Part shown: one piece after another, positions 20,230 through 30,867 of the stretch
Numbering within the stretch: position 1 is the first letter of the stretch
Layout: each line of letters begins with the position of its first letter
DNA from: Rhizophagus clarus
Taxonomy: Eukaryota; Glomeromycota; Glomeromycetes; Glomerales; Glomeraceae
NCBI GenBank assembly: GCA_015698045.1
Contig: BLAL01000193.1
Location: 451,001-515,000 of the forward strand
Length of the DNA: 64,000 bases
Reading direction: 5' to 3'
Program-made: the position numbers and the translations under genes
Notes under the pieces: generated by a model
Told to the model about the DNA's origin: nothing
Database searches by the model: none
The model's input: only the letters and a program-made list of their open reading frames with translations

Positions 20230-23200
20230 ATGTTTATGGCTTATAGCAATAATAAAGGTAAAAGCATGTAACATGATTATTTGGAATTATTCATAAATTT
20301 TTTAAAACAAACTTGCTAATGTAATAAATTAGTTTCAAGTAGCACCAAGGAAAATAAAGGTAAAACATACTAAACTTAATTATTAAACGAAAGTTATTTG
20401 CAATTATTATATTTTATACAAACATTCACATGCGACTTAAATAATTTAGCTCGTGAGTTAATGGATTATCTTATAATTCTTATAATTTCTATAATTTAAA
20501 TAATAATGGTTTTGTTGTTATCTTGTATAACTTTAATAATTAACAATACTTCAGTTGGTAAGGTTCAGTCATTTTATTTTAACTTTATTTTGTATACTAT
20601 TAAGATGACTAAATTTTTTGTTAAATAATAATAATTATATCATAGATGGTAAGCTTCAATACTTAATTATATTATGTTTATTATATACTATTTAATGTAA
20701 TACGAACTAATTATACTCTTTACTTAAATGCACAATTAGATTGTAAGTGGTATTCAATTTGCAGCGTGTGCTTTTGTAATAACATTTGTATCTAATTAAT
20801 TAATAAATAATACTACAGGGTGTAAGTTACATGTTATATATTTCTGTCATATGTATGATTTAAACAATTAATTTCTTTATTTAAAAAATTATTTAATAAT
20901 ATAGGGAGTAAGTTATTTATTTAATTTTATTATTACATATTTATATAATATTTGCATATAATTTAAACTAACTAATTTCTTTATTTAAAAAATTATTTAA
21001 TAATATAGGGAGTAAGTTATTTATTTAATTCTATTATTACATATTTATATAATATTTACATAAAATTTAAACTAACTAATTTCTTTATTTAAAAAATTAT
21101 TTAATAATATAGGGAGTAAGTTATTTATTTAATTCTATTATTACATATTTATATAATATTTACGTATAATTTAAACTAACTAATTTCTTTATTTAAAAAA
21201 TTATTTAATAATATAGGGAGTAAGTTATTTATTTAATTCTATTATTACATATTTATATAATATTTACATATAATTTAAACTAACTAATTTCTTTATTTAA
21301 AAAATTATTTAATAAATATAGCGGGTAAGTTATTTATTTAATTTTATTATTACATATTTATAATATTTACATATAATTTAAACTAACTAATTTCTTTATT
21401 TAAAAAATTATTTAATAATATAGGGAGTAAGTTATTTATTTAATTCTATTATTACATATTTATATAATATTTACGTATAATTTAAACTAACTAATCTCTT
21501 TATTTAAAAAATTATTTAATAAATATAGCGGGTAAGTTATTTATTTAATTTTATTATTACATATTTATATAATATTTACATATAATTTAAACTAACTAAT
21601 TTCTTTATTTAAAAAATTATTTAATAATATAGGGAGTAAGTTATTTATTTAATTTTATTATTACATATTTATATAATATTTACGTATAATTTTTAAAAAA
21701 TTATTTGGTAATTTATTTTAGTTGGTAAGTCGTATTCTATTATTACATATTTATATAATATCATCATATAATTTAAACTAACTAATTTCTCTATTTAAAA
21801 AATTATTTGATAATTTATTTTAGATTGTAAGTTATAAGTTATTTATTTAATTCTATTTTACATATTTATATAATATTTACATACAATTTAAACTAACTAA
21901 TTACTTTATTTAAAAAATTATTTAATAATATAGTTCGTAAGTTATTTATTTAATTCTATTATTACATATTTATATAATATTTACATATAATTTAAACTAA
22001 CTAATTTCTTTATTTAAAAAATTATTTAATAATATAGGGAGTAAGTTATTTATTTAATTCTATTATTACATATTTATATAATATTTACATATAATTTAAA
22101 CTAACTAATTTCTTTATTTAAAAAATTATTTAATAATATAGGGAGTAAGTTATTTATTTAATTCTATTATTACATATTTATATAATATTTACATATAATT
22201 TAAACTAAATAATTTCTTTATTTAAAAAATTATTTGGTAATTTATTTTAGATTGTAAGTTATAAGTTATTTATTTAATTCTATTATTACATATTTATATA
22301 ATATTTACATATAATTTAAACTAATTAATTTCTATATTTAAAAAATTATTTGGTAATTTATTTTAGATTGTAAGTTATAAGTTATTTATTTAATTCTATT
22401 ATTACATATTTATATAATATTTACATATAATTTAAACTAACTAATTTCTTTATTTAAAAACATTATTTAATAATATAGGGAGTAAGTTATTTATTTAATT
22501 CTATTATTACATATTTATATAATATTTACATATAATTTAAACTAACTAATTTCTTTATTTAAAAAATTATTTAATAATATAGGGAGTAAGTTATTTATTT
22601 AATTCTATTATTACATATTTATATAATATTTACGTATAATTTAGACTAACTATTATTACATATTTATATAAATATTTACATAAAATTTAAACTAACTAAT
22701 TTCTTTATTTAAAAAATTATTTAATAACATAGACAGTAAGTTATTTATTTAATTCTATTATTACATATTTATATAATATTTACATATAATTTGAACTAAT
22801 TTCTTTATTTAAAAAATTATTTGGTTGTTTATTTTAGATTGTAAGTTATTAGTTATTTATTTAATTCTATTATTACATATTTATATAATATTTACAAATA
22901 ATTTAAACTAACTAATTTCTTTATTTAAAAAATTATTTGTAATTTATTTTAGTCGGTAAGTCGTATTCTATTATTACATATTTATATAATATTTACATAT
23001 AATTTAAACTATTTAATTTCTTTATTTAAAAAATCATTTGAAAATTTACTTTAGATCCTTGTAAGTTATTATTTATCATTATATTTACATAATATTTATT
23101 TATAGTTTAATTAACCAAATTCAATTTTTATTTAAAAATATTATTTGTCATTTAGTTGGTAAGTTATAAAATTTAGGCCATATACTATAAATGCATTTAT

Positions 23201-24469
23201 GTAAACTAAAATTTATATTTATTAAATTTATTAAATTAAATTTTAGAGTAAGTCATTATATTACTTTTTTAATTTCGAATTTTAATGTAAATTTTAATAT
23301 GAAATTATATAGATTCGGAAAAAGTGAAAATGCAATTTTAGATAAATTTATTGAAGAAAACATTTAAAATGGATTCCTTATAATCAAATTTGAAAATGTT
23401 GAATATCTTGATAAAGGAGGATTTAGTACTGTATACAAGGCCATTTGGTTAATAAGTGGTAGTAAGAAAGAAGTGGCTCTTAAATGTTTTGATAATTTAA
23501 ATGAAAATAATTTGAACGAAAATTTAGATGAATTTTTAAATGAAGTATAATAATATATTATTTATTTTTAATAATTATTTATTTATACTAAATATATCTA
23601 ATTTCAATTTTTTTTTATAGTGGAATTGTCATGAAAGATGCTTATCATCAGACAGTATTATTTATTTACATGGTTTTACAAAAAATCCAAATACTTCAAA
23701 TTATATGGTAATAATGGATTATGCAAGTAAAGGTAATTTAAGAAGGAATTTAACAAAAATGGTTGAAAATAATTGGAATCAAAGATTATTGATGCTATAT
23801 GAAATTATTTCCGGTCTTAATGAAATACATACAAAAAATCTTATTCATTGTGATCTTCATGATGGTAATATTTTAAGTGATGAATACGACAAAATTTTTA
23901 TTAGTGATTTAGGATTATGTAAACCTGTAAAATCATTTTTGAAAAAAAATGATATTTATGGCGTTATTCCATTTATGGCTCCTGAAGTTTTAAGGGGCAA
24001 ACCATATACCACAGCTAGTGATATATATAGTTTTTCCATAATTATGTGGGAATTTACATCTGGAGTTCCTCCATTTAATGATAAAGCACATGATCATCAA
24101 CTCAGTATAAGTATTTGTAAAGGTGAACGTCTTGAAATTATCGAAAATACTCCACAATGTTATGTAGATTTGATGAAAAAATGTTGGAATGAGGATCCAC
24201 TAAAAAGGCCATCTGCTGTAGAAGTGAAAAATATTATTGAAAATTGGATTTTCCGTTCTTATAAAGATAAAATCAATGAGGAATTAAAAAACAACATCAT
24301 GGAATTTATAAATGCACCAATTGTGCATAATAATCCTACTATTGAACAACATCCACAAGCATATTATACAAGTCGTCTATTGGGTTTTACTAGTAAAAAA
24401 TTGAATGAAATTCTTGAAAGTGAATGTTTGGATTGTTTAGTTAGTGACATAAAGTTATTGGATACGTAA
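20230..24469 (+). CDS. Protein kinase locus with a chain of 1-6 nt microexons; one in-frame stop
   Basis: The kinase domain lies in two exons, 23313-23544 and 23621-24469, joined by intron 23545-23620. It has a glycine loop (DKGGFSTVYKAIW), VAIK-type Lys (EVALK), catalytic loop IHCDLHDGNIL (HRD is HCD, as is common in this family), SDLG in place of DFG, MAPEVLRGKPYTTASDIYSF, and the C-lobe motif CWNEDPLKRPS. Upstream, exons 20230-20257 and 20333-20359 are followed by 27 predicted microexons (26 of 3 nt, one of 6 nt) and a 1-nt exon at 23247. Every intron is GT-AG. The phase carries from ATG 20230 into the kinase frame without a stop until TAA 23365-23367, just before the kinase domain. Without that codon the model is continuous. 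It is therefore a pseudogene, a recent nonsense allele, or a base error. Kinase identity is secure. Use of the microexons is inferred. Confidence 0.65.
20258..20818 (+). other. Six diverged introns separated by 3-nt exons, upstream of the array
   Basis: Introns 20258-20332, 20360-20449, 20453-20554, 20558-20645, 20649-20739 and 20743-20818 have GTAAAA, GTAAAA, GTGAGT, GTAAGG, GTAAGC and GTAAGT donors and AG acceptors. Exons between them are 27 nt (20333), then CTC (20450), TTG (20555), ATG (20646) and ATT (20740), with GGT at 20819. The intron bodies do not resemble the 104-bp unit or each other, so the 3-nt spacing is not simply copied from the array. Confidence 0.6.
20822..23054 (+). repeat. 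Tandem array of intron-like units, period 104 bp (about 20 copies)
   Basis: The unit is GTAAGTTATTTATTTAATTC, a central ATTTATATAATATTTACATA, AAACTAACTAATTTC, and AATTATTTAATAATATAG followed by a variable triplet. Each unit therefore has a consensus donor, a CTAAC branch-point sequence and an AG acceptor. Triplets start at 20905, 21009, 21113, 21217, 21322, 21424, 21529, 21633, 21722, 21824, 21934, 22038, 22142, 22251, 22367, 22479, 22583, 22733, 22838 and 22953, then ATCCTT at 23055. The common triplet is GGA (10 times), with ATT, TTG, CGG, TTC, ACA and TCG also seen. Unit length varies from 86 to 147 nt, but the gap between AG and GTAAGT does not drift. Confidence 0.9.
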
Positions 24470-25124
24470 TATAAACAAAAAAAGTAAATTTAAAAATTAT
24501 CTTATGAAATTGATTAATTTATTTATTTGTTTATTTAGATATTAAAACAAATGAAAATTAATTCTTGTAAATTACATTTAAGAGAAATTGTTTTTATTTT
24601 ATTTTTTACAAATTTTTTAGTTTGTAACTTAAATAATTTTTTTTTTTTTTTTAACTTTTTCAATATTAAATATATATTTTCTTTTTTTTTATTTATCTAA
24701 AATTATTTAAACACTAAGATTAGAATAGTAAAATATTTTACAAGTTTTTTAGTTTGTAATTTGAATAATTCTTTTTTTTATAACTTATCAAATATTCAAA
24801 TAAATCAAATTATTAAATATTATTTTCTTTAAAATTATAATATGTTTAAATTAAAAAATCTTAATATGATAATATTATTTGACTAGCAATAAAAAATTAA
24901 TTAAACATAAGCTCATAAATTTGATGCCACTTTTAATGTTTTAGATTACTTTTTAGAATTGGAATAATTTATGATATTATAGTCATATTTTAAATACAAG
25001 GATTTAAATTCAATTGTATCCATAAGTCATTAATTTCCAAATATTTAATTTTATAATTTATTTTTGCCTAACTTCTATTTTATTTTAATTAAAACAATTT
25101 ATTTACATAACATTTTATATATTA
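24470..25124. other. Intergenic, 3' flank of the kinase locus
   Basis: Very AT-rich with T runs. A pair of similar segments (TTTTTTAGTTTGTAA... near 24614 and 24745) forms a loose direct repeat of about 130 bp. No gene is seen. Confidence 0.4.
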
Positions 25125-25126
25125 TA

Positions 25127-25274
25127 TGGGGTCTGTATTAAGAAAATAAGATTCTAAGATATTTTTTATCAAAATTGAGAATTGTATTTTTTGATACTAT
25201 TAGATTAATATACAATTAATCCTAAATTTTAGTCAAAAAATTCTTAGAGTCATATTTTCCTAGTACAGATCCCA
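25127..25274. mobile_element. Short palindromic MITE, TA-flanked (Tc1/mariner-like)
   Basis: The ends TGGGGTCTGTATTAAGAAAA and, read from the right, TGGGATCTGTACTAGGAAAA pair over about 45 bp (25127-25171 with 25230-25274) around a short AT-rich centre. TA precedes and follows (25125-25126, 25275-25276), the duplication expected for Tc1/mariner derivatives. It is 148 bp, has no coding capacity, and is nearly a complete foldback. Confidence 0.75.
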
Positions 25275-25631
25275 TAAATATTAAAATTTTAAATTAGTGT
25301 AAATACAAATATTTATTAATTACTGTATATCAGATATAATTTATAATCATACAAAGGAAATTTTAAATTTAAATTAAAATTAGTATATGGCAAGCAGTAA
25401 GTAACTAGTAATAATAAACCTTTAAATGGCATGTAAAATGTTATTTAATTTGCTATAAATTAAACAAAATAATAATAGACAATTACAAAGAATAATCAGT
25501 AAATAATAAGTAATTATTTTTTTTTATAACTATTATATGAGAAATAATAATTTAATTGTTAATTTTTTCAGATAACCTTTTTGTAGTTCTTCTTACAATC
25601 ATGATCAGAAAATCAATCTTCTTTTGGCATC

Positions 25632-25868
25632 ATGCCTATTAGACTAAGCCTTACCCAAATTCCTGCTATCACTTTTAACTTTAATAATTCTGATAATCAA
25701 TCTTTTTACTCAAATTTCCCTCTAGCAAACTTGACTTTGTTAATTCAGATAATCAGTCTTTTTTTCAATCCTACTCAACCTTCTATTCCAATTACTCATC
25801 CCAATATACCTATTAAATTACCAAATCGTTGGATAGTATCAGAAACTAGTTTACTTATTGAACAGTAG
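25632..25868 (+). pseudogene. Unrecognised Asn/Pro/Ile-rich open frame, probably truncated
   Basis: A 78-codon frame reads MPIRLSLTQIPAITFNFNNS and ends LPNRWIVSETSLLIEQ before TAG. The end resembles the start of a SANT/Myb-like helix (RWxxxETxLLIE), and after the stop the same frame goes on with EQY and ALNKREKG-like residues. It could be a truncated member of a lineage family of SANT-like proteins, but this rests on a dozen residues. No intron or partner gene was seen. Confidence 0.25.
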
Positions 25869-26068
25869 GAACAATACTAAGCATTAAACAAAAGAGAAAA
25901 GGGCTAAATTTGAAATAAAATAATCCTTAATATTCAAACCTTGGGTGTTGAGTTTTTATCATTTATAGTTCGTATAACAAGTTTAAAAAATTATATTATA
26001 ATTTGTTTTTCCATGAAAAGTAATTAGTGCTTTAAATATTGCAAGTAAAAAAAGGATGTCCTCCCCTA

Positions 26069-26260
26069 TAAAAAAGTTTGTATGATTTTTATCCAAAAAA
26101 CATCTAATTTAATTTGTTATAATTTTTATTAATTTTTGTATGATTTCTGTATAAAGTTCTATGTAATTTATATATGATTCATATATAATTTTTGTATACT
26201 TTTCCATATAATAATTGTGTTAAAAATTGCAATAAATCATACAAAAATTGTATAAGTTAA
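26069..26260. repeat. Imperfect inverted-repeat patch with TGTATGATTT motifs
   Basis: TTTGTATGATTTTTAT at the left (about 26086) is matched by the inverted AAATCATACAAAAATTG at the right (about 26235), with more TATGATT copies between. The left edge CCCTATAAAAAA (26074) resembles the end of the 9459 element, but no matching right terminus was found. It is possibly an eroded MITE. Confidence 0.4.
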
Positions 26261-27109
26261 AATACTATTTATATTTAATTTCAATTGTAATTTAAGCCAT
26301 ATTTTTATATTTTACCAATTAATTTTGTACATTAAACATTAAATGAATTATAATAATCATAAATATTTTGTTATTTTAAATATAAAATATACAATATAAT
26401 AATAGAATTTTTTTTTTTTTTTTTTTTTTGCAAGGTAGTGCAATTTATGAGTTTATTAGTTATAGTAAGCTACAGGATTAACAGGAATATCTGTTATATA
26501 TAACTAATTTATTAAAACTCCAAACCAGTTCCCATTTAAAAGATTGTTTCCATGCCTTACCATCCTTACCATTATCTTATGAATTCACCCATATCCTTCT
26601 ATAATAACTATTGAATTATATAGGATCATTATATCATATGGCTTTGGTATATACTTTCACTACCCTCCAAACAAAAAGAAAAAAAAAGAAGTTATATTAA
26701 ATTTATACACTTTTGTATTATTATACACCTTCCAGAACCCTATTTCCTTCTCTAATAGTTTGGTTTATATCTTTTCTTGCTTTTTCTAATGCTATTGACC
26801 ATTGCTCATTATGGTTTAAAATTTTTCTTTTTTCAAATCATATATACCATCTTCTATTTGTAAAGTTGGAATCCGTTTGTATGCAATACGTTGATGTGTT
26901 GTTGGTTTTTTCCTTATCTTGTTTTTTTATGCATTTTGTGTGTTTTTCATTTTTCTATTTCTTTACAACATAGTTGCTAAATAACATTGTAGAATTCATT
27001 AGTAAATACTTCTAAAAATAAAGTGGCAATTAGCGTGCTTGTTTGTGTGGGTGGAGGGTGGGCATGGGTTTATGTTAAGTTTCAGTTCATTCTGGTTTAT
27101 TCGATTGAA

Positions 27110-27131
27110 ATGTTAACGTAAACGTTAACAT
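27110..27131. repeat. Perfect short palindrome
   Basis: ATGTTAACGT, two bases AA, then ACGTTAACAT gives a 10-bp perfect stem. There is no neighbouring gene to connect it with. Confidence 0.6.
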
Positions 27132-29218
27132 AAATATAAAACTTGCCCACATCCGATTTCCTTTTTTTGGACCTCCTGCTACCCTATTCTGGCATCGATT
27201 TACCGAACTAACTCCTTTTTTTACTATTCACCTTTCCATTTTTGTACAATAAATGTCAGGCAATCTTCTCTGTGTTTTATTACAATTACATCATCCTAAG
27301 GGAGTCAACTTTTTCGATAAATCACAAAAAAAAAAAATGATTACGTAAAAGCAATCATTTTAATTTATCGTATAATGGTTTAGAAATATAAATGATCTTT
27401 TTCAGCATGAACTTAAGAATATTGTTACGACACTCTGAGACGAACATTAAGATGAGGACGTGTGGTAATTGATCTTCCGCTCAGACTCAATATCAGTTTC
27501 TGGAAACGTTGCTGGTATTAGGTAATTAAAGTCAAAATATCTTAAATAATGGTCCTAATACATTAATAAATATAACAAACATTTAATGTTATTAATAAAT
27601 GATTTAGTTTGCTGTATTCTTCAATAATATCGTTTAAATTCATTTAATTTAGTGAAAAAAAGAATGATAATACAAGGATAAGTAAATTTTTTTTAAAAAA
27701 AAAATTTGAAATGTATGTTCTGAATTCTGAGCATTCGAAAAAATTCAAAGTATCATATCCTTACTCTTATCAAAAAGAATAAAACATTTGAAATTGATAA
27801 TCTAAATTGGAAAGTTCTTATTACAAATGAAATTATGTACTTCCCTGCATAATTGCCTTTAATGTATAGTGGACGGTAACACCATGTAATATAAATAAGA
27901 CGCATCACTGGGATATTTTGCAAAATTTTCTGCGTACAATGTGACAGTCTGACAGACCAATCTAGACCTTTTCGAATTTCCATATGCTTATCATCATGTA
28001 TGTTACTCTGCAAGTAATTATTATATGATGAATTTTACGCCATTTTCTGTTAAGTTAAAATTTGTTTATATGTGGAGATGAACAGTCTCATTCATTTGTT
28101 TCTATTTTAATTATTGTCATTCAATTTCAATTAAAATTGTTTCCAATCATTTTTTTTTTGCTAGAACATATTCACACATACGCGTATTTGGGATTTATGC
28201 TGTCATATGAATTCATTTCTAATATTTGTGATTTATTAAAAGCATAACAACTTAAAAATTTATAATATAAGGATTTTTATTGAAAACAAGGCTTCTAAAT
28301 ATGCTCTCATAATAGGTTCTGAAATTTATAATGGGCTTTAAAGTTTAAAGTAATATCCTGTTCTATGACTTTCTTAATAGATCAAATTAAGTCAGCGACT
28401 AACTTTCACATTTTAGTCGATGAAAGAAAATGAAATTGTGTGAAAGTGTGTTAATTTAAACTAGTAATAATGATACTTCGCTAACGTAGTAACATAATGT
28501 CATATTTTTTGTTTTTGACGCGTACTGTACATTTTCATGATGAAAGATTGCTTAACTATTTATAATTTATTTTTCAATTGCGTATATAATTTTTTTTTAT
28601 TACCGTAATCTAATTTATTTTCAGCAGTCGATTTTAAGATGCAACTCATACAAATTAAGTGGTTCATTTGGTTAGATCCACTTAAAAACAAAAGCCATTT
28701 GAAAAATTTTAATATATTCTGTCCCAGATACGAGCCTTTGTGGCAATTATGCCTGTATTACATTATAGTAATTTTATACAATATTTATGTACTGATAATT
28801 ATGAAAAAAAAGTTTACCACATACGATCACATAAATTGAATACCAAATTTTATTAACTTAATTGTACTCTTCATTGAGGTAATTAATTTACCAATTAATA
28901 TTCATTGATACAAAATTTACCATTACCTAAAAGAAATTTATGTACTATAAAAAATAAAGCTATTTAAAAAAAAATCAAACGTAGTCTATAATAATAGCTT
29001 ATAACAACCAAAAATAATTGAAAAGCAAGGAAATGCAATATCAATTGCGTTTTTTTTTTCTTGTCTTTTTTCTTCCTGTCATACTTTGTAATTGGAACAA
29101 TATTATAATTTTTTTTATTTAGAATAAAAGAAAAACAGTTATAAAGGTTTAAGACAAATAAAAAATTATGCAAATTCGTACATACTTTCATTAATTACAA
29201 CAATAGTTCCAACAAACT

Positions 29219-29456
29219 CTACACCCCATAACTATGGTCCAACAATTTTCTTTTTACCGTTCCAATATCATCGCCATGCCAATATAATCCACCAATCATC
29301 AAATTCCACTCAAATACATGTCCATATTCATAAAAAAGTTCACCAATAATTATAACATGATAAAATCCATACTCTTGAATTTGCTCTATTCCTGACGATA
29401 CTTACTCGATACTTATCATGTAAGCGAACTTTACAAATTTCTTCTTTGCAAGACAT
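29219..29456 (-). pseudogene. Unrecognised small gene or relic with one frameshift
   Basis: From ATG 29454-29456 the frame reads MSCKEEICKVRLHDKYR, and then a second frame continues as GIEQIQEYGFYHVIIIGELF, EYGHVFEWNLMIGGLYWHGD and KRKLLDHSYGV to a TAG. The shift falls at a near-duplicate AAGTATCGAGTAAGTATCG (about 29400-29420), so a small tandem duplication may have broken the frame. The second part has aromatic and glycine residues typical of a folded protein. The family is not recognised. A real intron is unlikely because the gap is only about a dozen bases. Confidence 0.4.
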
Positions 29457-30867
29457 TTGTCAAATAATATTTAACTTAAATATATTAATCATCACAAATA
29501 TTGTTCAGTTTTTTCATTTTAGTACATTGACTAATAACTACTTTTTTTAAAAGAGTATTTGTATTTAATTAACAGATTCATGATTCAAAAAAGAGTTAGA
29601 ATATGGATGAATACATTTTTCTATGAACGATAATTAAAATTAAAATAAATTTTATTTTAAAGGATACAATCTTTTAAATAGTAGCACAGCTGATGATAAA
29701 ATAAAATGACATTAAAAATATTATATTATTTATAAATTATTATAGATTAAAATAGGACAAATTTAATTTACTAACAATTAAAATCATTCACTGACAACCA
29801 ACAGAACATTTATTTTATTGACAGGATCATTTCACTAACAGGTCATTTGAATTTACATTATTCTTTAAACAAATTAAGTACAAACATTTTAACATCCTAG
29901 TTTGGTAGTTATTCACATATACATATCTTTAAGCTTTTTCATTCATAAATACCACACCATAATCTTTAAATTATAATTTTCTTTAGTTAAAATATCTTTT
30001 TCTTTAAACAATAAGTTTTATTAATAAATAATTTTATATTCAAAAGTTACAAGAGTTTAGAAAGGCTGACGCTGCAGGCCTGCGGTTGGAATTTACAGTA
30101 TTATAAATTATTTTAACAATTATTTATAATAATATCATTTATATTATCCAGATAATTCCTAATAAAGACACAATTGTTGATTAGAATTAAGAATAGTGCA
30201 ACGTTGATAAACAAAATTTTTTCTTTTCATTATGAAACATTTAATAATATTACTTTGTTTGTGATATTACCTATGATTGGTAGACAATATTTGTATCAAA
30301 CAATACAACAGTAATTTACACAAGTAAAGCAAGTTAAAGTACATAACTGTACGGTAAAGGCACTTGAGCTTGAAATAATAAAGTATAATATAAATAAGTT
30401 AGTTGAACATATTTCACAAATTTAAATAGGTAAGTACACTCAATTGCATTGATCGTACGAACGTCTAAATTGGTGCAGGATATCTGCATTACTGCGTTGT
30501 AATCTAGAGTGTCAATAATTAATTCCGTGTTTAGGTCTTTAAAGGAACATTGGAAAATATGAATTGATCAGGAATGGAAAAACGCTCCTGAATATCCATC
30601 AGAATGAAGCTTCTTTAATTCAAAATTTTTCGCTCCTTTAAGTAGCCTAAGGATTAAAGCATTATATCAAGTTAAGTTAAATAACGTGATAAGCAAAAGA
30701 AATAATGTGGGCATTTCAGTCGCGCTAACGAATAGAATAAGCTTTAGTATATAGTGATATGCAATACTAATAATATATTGTTTTATTGTTTGATGCATAA
30801 ATCATAAATATCATTTATTATAACATATAATATACATACAGTACAGTAAAATAAACTAAAATTACAT
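29457..30867. other. Intergenic, 3' side of the F-box gene
   Basis: AT-rich, no supported gene. A small GC-rich spot GCTGCAGGCCTGC (about 30070-30082) is self-complementary. Nothing else stands out. Confidence 0.4.

Larger units (their letters stand above)
25275..29218. other. Long AT-rich intergenic region
   Basis: It holds a short open frame (25632-25868), an inverted-repeat patch at 26069-26260, an 18-nt or longer T tract near 26410, a perfect palindrome at 27110-27131, and a G-rich patch at 27046-27070. Minus-strand frame 27753-28013 and plus-strand frame 28639-28839 have near-normal composition, but I recognise nothing in them and do not call them. Confidence 0.35.

Noticed and set aside
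20822-23054. Possible CRISPR-like array (regular repeats at about 104 bp)
   Set aside because: The whole unit is repeated and there are no unique spacers. The variable parts are triplets, the host is a fungus, and splice motifs explain the pattern better.
26074-26085. CCCTATAAAAAA as the left end of a third copy of the 9459 MITE family
   Set aside because: No matching right terminus, no TCCGGACA motifs and no core sequence were found. Similarity is limited to an AT-rich dozen bases.
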